A stretch of 64,000 nucleotides of DNA. Source: Sediminicola sp963974715 (GTDB lineage: Bacteria; Bacteroidota; Bacteroidia; Flavobacteriales; Flavobacteriaceae). The notes under the pieces are model-generated. The model did no database searches. It was not told the DNA's origin and saw only the letters and a list, made by a program, of their open reading frames with translations. The translations under genes and the position numbers were made by a program. Positions 25,222-33,827 of the stretch are shown here, piece after piece; the stretch's first letter is position 1, and each line of letters starts with the position of its first letter. The DNA lies in the NCBI GenBank assembly GCA_963974715.1, contig CAXBDK010000006.1, positions 186,001 to 250,000 of the forward strand. Direction: 5' to 3'.

Positions 25222-27921
25222 TTAGATCTGTAGGGTGGCCCCAAAAATAAGCTGACGGAAACCCCCTGGGAATATTCCGGAACCGGCCCTGTTCAACCTA
25301 GATGCCTTATAGATCCTATTGGTAAGATTTTTTCCGTTTACGAAGAGATTTAAACGCGTTCCATTACCAAGGGAAAAATCCTGGTTTATATAGGCGTCCA
25401 ACGTAAAGAAGTCGCCCAGTTTCCCGATGGCCCCATCGGCCGATTCCGATCTGAAGTTCATGAATTCCGTATATTGGGATCCCACATAATTGCCCGAGAC
25501 CCCCGCCTTGAAATCCCTAAAGGAATAATCCAGGCCTGCACTGAGGTTTACATTTGGGGTGTAGGGCGCTTCCGCATCTTTTCCATCGTCCCCCAATTGG
25601 ACGACTGCCCTGGATATCGCTGGAAAATCAGCTTCTGTAAGAGTATTGGCCGTTATAATGGCTTCCCCTTCCGGCGTTTGCGTATAAAGCGTATATGCTC
25701 CCCTGTTTTCGTTTACGCCCTCAATAAATTCTTGGCGCGTGTCGGTATTGTGCACAACTTGGGCAAAGAGGTCGTTGTCCTGTAGGGCACCCTCCCGTAC
25801 TTTTGAGGCAAGAATGGTCGCATTGGTCCCCAAACTTAGTCCGTGCCCGGAAGCGGGCCCCAAAAGGGCCATATCCAAACCGATTTCCAGTCCATGAACG
25901 TTCATTTTTCCGGGACCTATAAAAATTTCGTTCTCACCTCCAGCTATAAAGTTGTGCACGGTATTGTTGAAATAGGTCAGTTGACCCGTGATCGCATTGT
26001 CCAACAGGCTTCCGCGCCATCCAATTTCGGTATTGAGACTGACTTCCGGCTCAATGTTCACCGATTCGTTCAAGAACGGATTGGTAAGCATGCCATCCCT
26101 TTCCACGAAAAAAGCAAATACCTTGGAAGGTGCTATAAAGCCCTTGTAGATACTTGCGAAAAATTCGCCGTCACCTTGATCATGGGATAGGGTAACGCCC
26201 GGTAGGAACACATTGTTGATGCTTTTCTGTTTACCTTCGTCCAAGCCCGATAGATCAGGATCTTGGGCCAATGCCAATAAATTTTGCCGGTACATATCAA
26301 TATGCTCCAGGCGAACGATCGGGGTAATGCCGAAATCTCCAAAATTGAACTCATTGCGGATGTAACCCGAAGCGGACCATAAATAATAGGACATATCGGT
26401 AGTGCTGTTCCCGGTCCGTGCCCATCTGGAGTTATTGGCCACCAAAAAATTATCCTTGTAGGTCTCTTGGTGCAGTTTAAGCCCGACTTCCAGTTTGTGG
26501 TTGCCATTAAAGGCCTTCCAGTCGGTAGCAAAGGTTTCCTTGACCCCGGAGACCCTGAACGTCCATCTACTGTCCGTGGTGCTTTCTTGGCCCCCATCCA
26601 GTCTTCCTACCCTAACATAGTCTTCCGAAGTGGCGGGCCGACCCTCCAAATAGGAGTATCGGTCCGTAAAAATGGCGTCGCCCAGATAATCCCTTGCTTC
26701 GGAAGCCCTTATTTTAGTGTTTACCTGCCGCCACCAGTCCCTTTCGAAATCGGAAGCATATATTTTTGAGGTCAGGCTGGTATGAGGGGTGATCAGCCAT
26801 TTATGGATGATGTCCAAACCATACCTTCTCATGGTAAAATTATCGGCATCAAAAGGATTTTGGGTAGGATCCAGATCAAAAGTGAACGGGGTAAGGGCAC
26901 TAAGTGATGCCTGATTGTCCTCATATTGGCCACTTACCTTAAAATAAAGCGATTGGTCATCTGAGAGCTGGGCATATATCTTGGCATTTAAATTTAGCAG
27001 CTCCACCGAGGAATTATCTGTAAAACCGTCAAATTTTTTATATACACCTTCTACAAGTGCCCCCAGCTTGTCCCAAGTGCCGCCATAGGAGACAAGTGCG
27101 GTCCTATACCCCCTTTCCCCACCTGAAAGTTTCACCCTTAATTCGGGCTTTTGTGGGGGTAGGGCAGTGATGTAATTGACCGCACCATACATATTGTTGG
27201 GCCCGTACCGCAACATATCCGCCCCTTTGTACACCTCTATGGCCAGCACCCTGTCACTGATCGGATTATAGTAGGCCCCTGGGGCTATATAAGGTGCCGG
27301 AGCCGCGGGAGAGCCGTCTTCCATCAATAATATTTTCTTGGAACGGCGGCCCCAAGAACCTCGGATACTTATATTGGGACGGTTGGAAAGTCCCATGTCG
27401 CCCACAATATTTACGCCCGGTAGTTTCCGCAGGATTTCTTCGGTGTTCAGGGGATTGTTGTTTTTGATCGACAGGGCCCCGGTCCGGTAGTTCGATCCCT
27501 TAAAATCCTTGTTAAAATTTACGGGGGAGGCACTTACAATGATTTCGCTAAGGCCAATATTACTGATTTCAAGGGAGATGGTACCAAGCTCGGGTGCGGT
27601 GGTATGCATTTGTATTTCCCGTGTGCCATAGCCCAAATAGGAAATCAAAAGGGTGTGCGTTCCATTGGGAAGGTCAAAGCTAAAAGTGCCTTGGGAATCC
27701 GTAACGGTGGTATATTCGGGACCCAGTACAGGTATTTTGATAAGGGCGCCTACCAAGGGTTCGCCCACATCAGATCCGACAATTTTACCGGTTATCCTTT
27801 TGGTGTCCTGTGCCGATAGCACGGCGACCATTAAAAAATATACAAGTACTGCTGTAATGTTTATACGTTTCAATCTAATCGTTTTGTAATTCACTGGAAT
27901 GAGAAGTAAATTTCTTGACAT
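25222..27921 (-). CDS. TonB-dependent outer-membrane receptor, FecA-like
   Basis: The 899-residue protein has a signal peptide, an N-terminal carboxypeptidase-like beta domain (VGALIKIPVLGPEYTTVTDS), a plug (LRKLPGVNIVGDMGL, ISIRGSWGRRSKKILLMEDG) and a barrel ending in GGFRQLIFGATLQI. The barrel pattern with RDWWRQVNTKI recalls Fe(III)-dicitrate receptors. Such proteins import iron chelates using TonB energy; the substrate is inferred. The start is unsure: ATG 27921 gives a long signal peptide, and a GTG at 27894 or TTG at 27876 would give a normal one. It follows the barrel-protein gene by 59 bases, probably in one operon. Confidence 0.85.
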   Translation of the reverse strand: MSRNLLLIPVNYKTIRLKRINITAVLVYFLMVAVLSAQDTKRITGKIVGSDVGEPLVGALIKIPVLGPEYTTVTDSQGTFSFDLPNGTHTLLISYLGYGTREIQMHTTAPELGTISLEISNIGLSEIIVSASPVNFNKDFKGSNYRTGALSIKNNNPLNTEEILRKLPGVNIVGDMGLSNRPNISIRGSWGRRSKKILLMEDGSPAAPAPYIAPGAYYNPISDRVLAIEVYKGADMLRYGPNNMYGAVNYITALPPQKPELRVKLSGGERGYRTALVSYGGTWDKLGALVEGVYKKFDGFTDNSSVELLNLNAKIYAQLSDDQSLYFKVSGQYEDNQASLSALTPFTFDLDPTQNPFDADNFTMRRYGLDIIHKWLITPHTSLTSKIYASDFERDWWRQVNTKIRASEARDYLGDAIFTDRYSYLEGRPATSEDYVRVGRLDGGQESTTDSRWTFRVSGVKETFATDWKAFNGNHKLEVGLKLHQETYKDNFLVANNSRWARTGNSTTDMSYYLWSASGYIRNEFNFGDFGITPIVRLEHIDMYRQNLLALAQDPDLSGLDEGKQKSINNVFLPGVTLSHDQGDGEFFASIYKGFIAPSKVFAFFVERDGMLTNPFLNESVNIEPEVSLNTEIGWRGSLLDNAITGQLTYFNNTVHNFIAGGENEIFIGPGKMNVHGLEIGLDMALLGPASGHGLSLGTNATILASKVREGALQDNDLFAQVVHNTDTRQEFIEGVNENRGAYTLYTQTPEGEAIITANTLTEADFPAISRAVVQLGDDGKDAEAPYTPNVNLSAGLDYSFRDFKAGVSGNYVGSQYTEFMNFRSESADGAIGKLGDFFTLDAYINQDFSLGNGTRLNLFVNGKNLTNRIYKASRLNRAGSGIFPGGFRQLIFGATLQI

Positions 27922-27980
27922 TCCAATAGGTTATGGTCAAAATTCCTGTTTCCCTTAGTGCTATTGAGAGATCGCTTAGA

Positions 27981-29129
27981 TCAATTAAAGGTATCCTTGA
28001 TCGTGGGATCTAGATCCAAAGTCCTCTTTTTTGCGAAACGGTAGGAGATGCCAACATTGATGAGGTAGTCGGCAAAAGCGGCATCCCCATTTCTAGGGGT
28101 GCCGGTCGCATCCTCCGTTTGTTTGTCGGTGACACTTTGTGGCCTGTCCCGTCTTACGGCAAAAGGGACGTTTAGGTTGAGGGTAAAATTATTTTTCATG
28201 TAGGCAATCCCGGGTTCCACTGAAAGAACATTGCCCGGTCTTCTAAAACCATCGTTGCCCCCGATAAGATCTTTTACTGGAACCGCATCGAACCTTCCCC
28301 CAAGGGAAGCGGAAATGGTATTGGAAAAGCTGTAGCTCAAACCTGTCCGCACCGAATACTGGTCCGGTACGGCCATTATGGCCTCATTTTCCAATAGGGG
28401 GCTCAAGGTTTCCCGAAAGGTACGTATACCATTGGTTTCCCTGGGGTTCAAAAGATAGAATCCTCCGCCATAGGCAAAGAGGTCGGTGCCCAATTTTTGA
28501 TAGAACTGAAAATCCAAGGTAATGCCGAATCCACCATCGCCGGGTTGTATGGATTGGTCCACCGGCCGCACTTGGGGTTCCCCATCGGGACCTACATTAT
28601 AAAATATATCGGATGCATTATAGTTCCCGGTTGGCAGCTTGACCCCTAGTCCCAAGGCTATGTTGCCCTCAGGGTTGGCCTCAAGGTCCAGCAGCCAATA
28701 TCCTAGTCCCATTCGAATGTCCGCCAAGCCCCTTGAGAAGGTGGTGTGCCTTTCCTCCCTACCGTGTTCATATAGGGAAGACCGTACGTTGAGCACCGTG
28801 GGAATCGTGATACTCGTATAAAGCCTATCGGTAATCCCATAGGTAAGGAAATAATCCCAGGCATGTGAATTGTTGATCACTTCGGTGTTGTTGCTAACCC
28901 TATCGGGTTCCTCTTCCGTTCCCTGAAAGTGGCGAAAAGACCTAAAATAGCGGTAGTTGACACCTATTTGTATGTCCCCTTCCCCTAAAAGGTTATTTTC
29001 AAGGCTATTTCCCACACAGGAGGAAAAATGCCTTATGGCCACACAGCCTTGGGCCTGTGCCTTGGAAAGTAATGAAGAGGCCATCAACAGGCCTATCGCA
29101 AGTGTCAAGATGGATTTCTGGTTTTTCAT
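27981..29129 (-). CDS. outer-membrane beta-barrel protein of unknown function
   Basis: A signal peptide (cleaved near SKAQAQ) is followed by alternating strands ending with LINVGISYRF, typical of an outer-membrane barrel, over 382 residues. Two cysteines near the mature N terminus (GCVAIRHFSSCVGN) may form a disulfide. It recalls the transporter/MetA-pathway-like barrel proteins of Bacteroidota, but I cannot name a family safely. Its position just upstream of the FecA-like receptor suggests a joint role in uptake. Confidence 0.72.
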   Translation of the reverse strand: MKNQKSILTLAIGLLMASSLLSKAQAQGCVAIRHFSSCVGNSLENNLLGEGDIQIGVNYRYFRSFRHFQGTEEEPDRVSNNTEVINNSHAWDYFLTYGITDRLYTSITIPTVLNVRSSLYEHGREERHTTFSRGLADIRMGLGYWLLDLEANPEGNIALGLGVKLPTGNYNASDIFYNVGPDGEPQVRPVDQSIQPGDGGFGITLDFQFYQKLGTDLFAYGGGFYLLNPRETNGIRTFRETLSPLLENEAIMAVPDQYSVRTGLSYSFSNTISASLGGRFDAVPVKDLIGGNDGFRRPGNVLSVEPGIAYMKNNFTLNLNVPFAVRRDRPQSVTDKQTEDATGTPRNGDAAFADYLINVGISYRFAKKRTLDLDPTIKDTFN

Positions 29130-29428
29130 ACTAATTGGTTTGTTGACAATATTTGAATGGTTGTATATTGAATTTGTGTAACCGTACGGACAATTTGGGA
29201 GCTACGGCAAAAGCCAATCCCCGGTTGAAGATTGGCTTTTTTATGACCAATTGCCTTTGGTTTTGCAGCCCTTGAAATTGAAATTAACTTAACTTGCGGC
29301 TAAGATATACGCTTATAACATTGAAGGGGATTAAGGATAGGCGAATAAGATTAAGCAAAGGTTAAAATTATTAACCAAAAATTAATTTGCATAGTTGAGT
29401 TGTTATTTGGATTATTTTGGACGTCACT
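29130..29428. other. divergent control region between receptor operon and two-component system
   Basis: This 299-base gap holds a terminator-like hairpin (29209-29242, listed separately) and an inverted repeat GGTTAA-N5-TTAACC at 29360-29376. A near-match TTAATTTG (29382-29389) is a possible -7 element for the kinase. No small ORF looked convincing. Confidence 0.5.
29209..29242 (+). terminator. orphan intrinsic terminator
   Basis: Stem AAAAGCCAATC at 29209-29219 pairs with GATTGGCTTTT at 29230-29240 and a run of six T follows on the plus strand. No plus-strand gene lies before it, so it ends either an unseen small RNA or antisense transcripts, or acts in the leader of the leftward operon. 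Confidence 0.65.
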
Positions 29429-30715
29429 GTGAAAAAAAGAAATCTCTATATCCTTGTATTTGTTGTTTCGGTATTGGGGCTGTTCGTGGTGCAGTACCAA
29501 TATCTGAAAATTGGGTTGAACCTTGCCAAAGTCCAGTTCACCAGAAATATTGGGCTAAGTGCACAGACCATACGAAGGGATCTTTCGGAACGGAACGAGC
29601 TAAGTTTTTTGATCGGAAAATCCATAACCCGGGACAGCTCTTATTTTAACCTTCGGTTGGACAGTGTACAGGACGCCGCCAGCCATTTTTTGGACGATCT
29701 GATACGGGATAGACTGGCGATAAACGGAATATCCACCGATTTTTCCTATGTATTGGCCGCCACGGATTCTACAGAATACCTTAGGGCCCCCGGCGATTTT
29801 AAGGATAATGTTGCGCTCAACTCCTATCCGATCCCCTTGGAAGGGTACCTCCCCGAACTTGTGGATCAAAAGTTGGTATTGGAGCTTCGGTTCAAGGATA
29901 TGAACACCTATTTTCTGTTCCAATTGAACGGACTGACCATTCCGAGCCTTATTTTTATGTTGGCCATTATCTTGGTGGTGATCTGGGTATTGCGTTCCTT
30001 TTATTGGCAGCGTAAGGTAATCATGACCACCAATGAATTTTTGAACAATCTGATCCATGAACTGAAGACCCCCGTATTTTCCATTGGCCTGGCAACCAAG
30101 ATTTTGGAGGAAAATACAAATAGGGAAGGACAGGCCCCGCTCATCGCATTGATACGGCAACAGGTGGAACGTCTTAAAATACATATCGATAAAGTGCTGG
30201 AACTGGGCAGCTTGGAATCGGGAAAAAGGGTGTTTCAGTTGGAGGTCGTCGATTTTGCTCCCTACCTTCAAAGGCTATGCCATGATTTTAACACCTTATC
30301 GGGTTTGGAAAACGTGAAATTTTCGTGGGAGCTCCAACCGGGCGCCTATACCATAAGAGCGGAATGCGCCCATTTGGAGAACGCGATCAACAACCTACTG
30401 GACAATGCCAAAAAATACTCCAAAAAGCCGGAAATCGATCTCTCCGCCATAGTACGGGAGGGGAAACTCATCATAAAGGTGGAGGATAATGGGGAAGGGA
30501 TTGCCAAAAAGGACAAATATCGTATTTTTCAAAAATACTATAGGGTCACCCAAGGGGATCTTCATAATGTAAAAGGATATGGTCTCGGACTTAGCTATGT
30601 AAAAAATGTGGTCCGGCTCCATAAGGGAAAAATAACTATCGACAGTGAACTTGGGAAGGGTACTGCCATTTCCATTATACTGCCACTAATTCTTACAAAT
30701 GCAAAAAATGTCTAA
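29429..30715 (+). CDS. two-component sensor histidine kinase
   Basis: Two membrane helices (about residues 4-20 and 168-190 in this numbering) frame a periplasmic sensor domain. The HisKA site is FLNNLIHELKTPVFSI with the phospho-histidine at about 210, then an N box (NLLDNAKKYSKK), DNGEGI and GYGLGLSYV. I use the GTG at 29429 (VKKRNLYILVF); a TTG four codons upstream is also in frame. It overlaps the response regulator gene by 17 bases, so they form a cognate pair. Confidence 0.92.
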   Translation: MKKRNLYILVFVVSVLGLFVVQYQYLKIGLNLAKVQFTRNIGLSAQTIRRDLSERNELSFLIGKSITRDSSYFNLRLDSVQDAASHFLDDLIRDRLAINGISTDFSYVLAATDSTEYLRAPGDFKDNVALNSYPIPLEGYLPELVDQKLVLELRFKDMNTYFLFQLNGLTIPSLIFMLAIILVVIWVLRSFYWQRKVIMTTNEFLNNLIHELKTPVFSIGLATKILEENTNREGQAPLIALIRQQVERLKIHIDKVLELGSLESGKRVFQLEVVDFAPYLQRLCHDFNTLSGLENVKFSWELQPGAYTIRAECAHLENAINNLLDNAKKYSKKPEIDLSAIVREGKLIIKVEDNGEGIAKKDKYRIFQKYYRVTQGDLHNVKGYGLGLSYVKNVVRLHKGKITIDSELGKGTAISIILPLILTNAKNV

Positions 30716-31409
30716 ATACCGATTGTTATTGATAGAGGACGATCCTTCATTGGGCTACTTGTTATCCGAGTACCTTGGTATGAAAGGCTTTGATGTCACT
30801 TGGAAAAAAACAGGGGCCGAAGGACTGTTGGCGATGGAGTCCAGCGGCTATGATCTTGCCATCTTGGATGTTATGATGCCGGATATGGACGGATTTGCGC
30901 TGGCATCCAAAATTCAAGGGACATCACCGGGACTTCCGTTCATGTTCTTAACGGCCAGATCCCTGAAGATAGATGTGCTAAAGGGATTTTCGCTTGGGGC
31001 GGTCGACTATATTAAAAAACCGATCGACGAAGAGGAACTGGTGGCCAGAATTGAAGCGCTTCTGGCACGTTTGGTAAGACCGGCGGACAATGGGGAAGGG
31101 GAGAGAAAACATCCTATCGGAACCTATATATTGGACAGCGTTCAACAGGAGCTCATACACGAAGAAGGGAATGTTACCCTTACGGGCAGGGAATGTGAAC
31201 TGTTGTTGTATCTTATATCGAACAAAAATAAATTGTGCAGCCATAAGGATATATTGGTGACCATTTGGGGCAAGAACGACTACTTTAACAGGAAAAGCCT
31301 AAATGTTTTTATCTCCCATTTAAGAAAGTACCTTTCCCATGATCCCACCATTAAAATAGACAATCTTCACGGGCAGGGATTTATACTTAAAATGGATGTT
31401 CCGGTCTAA
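30699..31409 (+). CDS. response regulator, OmpR/PhoB family
   Basis: The receiver domain has the acidic pair IEDD and phospho-acceptor D57 in LAILDVMMPDMDGF, and KKP near residue 104. A winged-helix output domain follows (LTGRECELLLYLISN, then KSLNVFISHLRKYL). The length of 236 is standard. Phosphorylated by the kinase encoded just upstream, it should bind DNA directly. A second ATG three codons in, at 30708, is also possible. Confidence 0.95.
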   Translation: MQKMSKYRLLLIEDDPSLGYLLSEYLGMKGFDVTWKKTGAEGLLAMESSGYDLAILDVMMPDMDGFALASKIQGTSPGLPFMFLTARSLKIDVLKGFSLGAVDYIKKPIDEEELVARIEALLARLVRPADNGEGERKHPIGTYILDSVQQELIHEEGNVTLTGRECELLLYLISNKNKLCSHKDILVTIWGKNDYFNRKSLNVFISHLRKYLSHDPTIKIDNLHGQGFILKMDVPV

Positions 31410-31427
31410 AATTGTAAAAGGGGTCTC

Positions 31428-31694
31428 TCAGGTGGTTTTGCGGAGTTCCTTTTTTACCAGATCTATATAATTTTGCATGGCATCCTGCGGACTCAGATCC
31501 TTGGCCTGTATAAGTGCATTGGCCTTAAAGGCGTTAATGAGCGGTGTCCGACTGCCGGGATGGTTGTAGTTGTTGTTGGCTATTCTATAATATGCGTACA
31601 GTTTTAACAATAGATCGGCAGGCAACGGATCTACATATCCGTTTACAAAGGCTACCGCTTCCTGAAATTCCGTATATAAGGTATTACTCGTCAT
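31428..31694 (-). CDS. acyl-CoA-binding protein
   Basis: This 88-residue protein matches the four-helix ACBP family: LPADLLLKLYAYYRIA, then a Pro/Gly turn and DAMQNYIDLVKKEL. ACBP binds long-chain acyl-CoA esters in the cytoplasm. The family is common in eukaryotes and in some bacteria. The first 11 bases overlap the end of psd, linking it to phospholipid synthesis. Confidence 0.88.
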   Translation of the reverse strand: MTSNTLYTEFQEAVAFVNGYVDPLPADLLLKLYAYYRIANNNYNHPGSRTPLINAFKANALIQAKDLSPQDAMQNYIDLVKKELRKTT

Positions 31695-32352
31695 CCTTGC
31701 TCTTCAGTATGGCAATACAGGTTTTTGCCCCTACTACTTTCTGGTTCAATTTTACGGTGATGGGGCAATCAAGTGGTAGGAACAGATCCACCCTGGAACC
31801 AAATTTTATAAAGCCGCCATCCTCTCCCTGGTGTACACTACTGCCTTCTTCCGCATAGTTAACGATTCTTTTGGCCATGGCCCCTGCTATTTGTCGGTAC
31901 ATGATGTCGCCAAATTTGGGCGTTTTAACAACAACGGTGGTACGCTCGTTCTCGGAACTGGCCTTGGGGTGCCAAGCCACCAGGTATTTTCCCGGATGGT
32001 ATTTGGAATATTTGATCACCCCGCTAACGGGATATCTGGTGACGTGCACGTTAATGGGCGACATAAAAATGGAAACCTGTTTTCTCATATCGTTAAAATA
32101 TTCGGTTTCCAGCACCTCCTCGATCACCACTACCTTACCATCTACCGGAGCAAGGATCTCATCAAAATTTTTAAGGATCCTCCTTTTTGGATTACGGAAG
32201 AATTGTAGAATAAGTACCAATCCCAAAAGGGCGGTTACTTGGATTATGGCCCGGAGCCATGTGTTATCTATGTAAAAGTGGGCCAATAGCGAAATGGATG
32301 CGGTGATCAAAAATGCAATAAGAATAATTTTTTGACCTTCTTTATGAAACAT
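31684..32352 (-). CDS. psd: phosphatidylserine decarboxylase, short type
   Basis: Psd makes phosphatidylethanolamine from phosphatidylserine at the inner membrane. The 222-residue length fits the short type. Two hydrophobic helices lie at the N terminus (ILIAFLITASISLLAHFYI, LRAIIQVTALLGLVLIL). The self-cleavage site, which creates the pyruvoyl group, is the Gly-Ser in FIKFGSRVDLFLPLD. LAPVDGKVVVIEE and SIFMSPINVHVTRYPV are the other conserved blocks. It overlaps cdsA by 11 bases. Confidence 0.95.
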   Translation of the reverse strand: MFHKEGQKIILIAFLITASISLLAHFYIDNTWLRAIIQVTALLGLVLILQFFRNPKRRILKNFDEILAPVDGKVVVIEEVLETEYFNDMRKQVSIFMSPINVHVTRYPVSGVIKYSKYHPGKYLVAWHPKASSENERTTVVVKTPKFGDIMYRQIAGAMAKRIVNYAEEGSSVHQGEDGGFIKFGSRVDLFLPLDCPITVKLNQKVVGAKTCIAILKSKDDE

Positions 32353-33145
32353 AGTAAAAAATGTTTAATGTTAAATAGGCAAATGGAGCTGCAAATACCA
32401 AACTGTCCAAACGGTCCAGCATGCCCCCGTGTCCCGGTAATATGGCCCCGCTATCCTTGATACCGGCCGCCCTTTTAAATTTTGATTCGATCAGGTCGCC
32501 CAGACTACCTGTAATAACGATTACCGTTGCCAATATCAGCCACTGCCAAAGGGTTAGGTTTATTTCGTAGCGTGAAATAAGATAGGCCGCTGCCAGTGCA
32601 AAGACATACCCTCCCAAAGTGCCCTCGACCGTCTTTTTTGGGGAGACCGAAGGGAACAATTTTGTCCTCCCCATGGTCTTTCCCACTAAATAGGCAAAAG
32701 AATCGTTGACCCAAATAAGCACAAATATGCCCATGATCAAAATCTTTGCAAAGTTATCATCTTTATATGGAATCATTGTAAGAAAAATACATCCACCACC
32801 TATATAAAATAATCCGATCAGAAATTTTTGAAGGTTGTTGAAGAGTTTGTCCTTATTGGAAAATAAAAAGTAGAGCAATACAATGTCCACGGTAACCGTC
32901 AGGAACATTAACACTCGAATTAGATCAAAGTTGTGGGTGAGGTAAATAAATACCCACCATAGTCCAAGATAGGCGATAAAGATGTGGTAACCGCGCAATC
33001 CGATCATGCGCTTATATTCGAACAGACAGGCCAACCCAAAAATCATGATCAGGAAGTCGAATGCATCCGAACTTAGGAATATGGCCGATAGCAATAAAAA
33101 TACATAAACGGCCCCGGTCAAAAGGCGTCTTAGAATTTCTCCCAT
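32342..33145 (-). CDS. cdsA: phosphatidate cytidylyltransferase
   Basis: CdsA makes CDP-diacylglycerol from phosphatidic acid and CTP. The 267-residue integral membrane protein has about seven helices and the family signature near its C terminus (SKFKRAAGIKDSGAILPGHG, then DRLDSLVFAAP). It sits in the conserved Bacteroidota order ftsH, LUD gene, cdsA, psd, all on the minus strand with overlaps or gaps of a few bases. Confidence 0.95.
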   Translation of the reverse strand: MGEILRRLLTGAVYVFLLLSAIFLSSDAFDFLIMIFGLACLFEYKRMIGLRGYHIFIAYLGLWWVFIYLTHNFDLIRVLMFLTVTVDIVLLYFLFSNKDKLFNNLQKFLIGLFYIGGGCIFLTMIPYKDDNFAKILIMGIFVLIWVNDSFAYLVGKTMGRTKLFPSVSPKKTVEGTLGGYVFALAAAYLISRYEINLTLWQWLILATVIVITGSLGDLIESKFKRAAGIKDSGAILPGHGGMLDRLDSLVFAAPFAYLTLNIFYYVS

Positions 33146-33148
33146 CTT

Positions 33149-33757
33149 TTAAAGGTCTTCTAGGAGTAAAAGATATAAATTTTTTGAACTACTCCCATAC
33201 GAAAGGAAATCTTCTGTCTCAGCGGATTTGGATTGAAAGTGTTTTATGGTGGTTATATTGGCAGGGATGCTATTGCGATATTTTTTTTTGATGCTTTTCA
33301 GACCTTCCCCTATGGAATCGACAAGTTGACTGGTAGTGCCGAATACGATGAGGTTTTCGGGAAGGTCGTGCAGTTTGTATTCCTTGAGCTGGTTGGAGCT
33401 GACAAGAATGGACCCATTCTGTGCCACCAAGTGTTCGCAGGTAGCAAAGAAAACCTTGCTCTTTGATGGATGGGCGGTAAACTGAAGGCCTTGTTGGGCA
33501 AACTTCCCTTCCAAAATTTTATCGGTGGAGAAGAAGGGTTCGTCCTGCCAATCATTTTCCGTAATGATATCGTTCAGGGTTCCTGAAATCTCCGAAAAGG
33601 AATCGCAATACAGGAACTTGCCCCCATTTTTTTTAAAGTTAATGGTAAATTTTTCATCTATTGGAATATTGAGATCGGGCATGTGCATTCCCCTCGTTTC
33701 GGCAGTTTCCGAAACTTTCTTCTTTCCTGCTCCAAATAGTTTGTCAAATAGACCCAT
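33149..33757 (-). CDS. LUD-domain protein
   Basis: The 202-residue protein matches the LUD domain of LutC/YkgG-type lactate utilisation proteins, with TCEHLVAQNGSILVSS and NLIVFGTTSQLVDSI. In Bacteroidota a LUD gene is often found between ftsH and cdsA, apart from lutAB, so a lactate role is doubtful. Function unknown. Confidence 0.82.
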   Translation of the reverse strand: MGLFDKLFGAGKKKVSETAETRGMHMPDLNIPIDEKFTINFKKNGGKFLYCDSFSEISGTLNDIITENDWQDEPFFSTDKILEGKFAQQGLQFTAHPSKSKVFFATCEHLVAQNGSILVSSNQLKEYKLHDLPENLIVFGTTSQLVDSIGEGLKSIKKKYRNSIPANITTIKHFQSKSAETEDFLSYGSSSKNLYLLLLEDL

Positions 33758-33827
33758 GGGTGTATAAAATCGTTTATTATTTCATATTTATTATGGCATA
33801 GTTATAAAAAATGGAATGAACCTGCAA

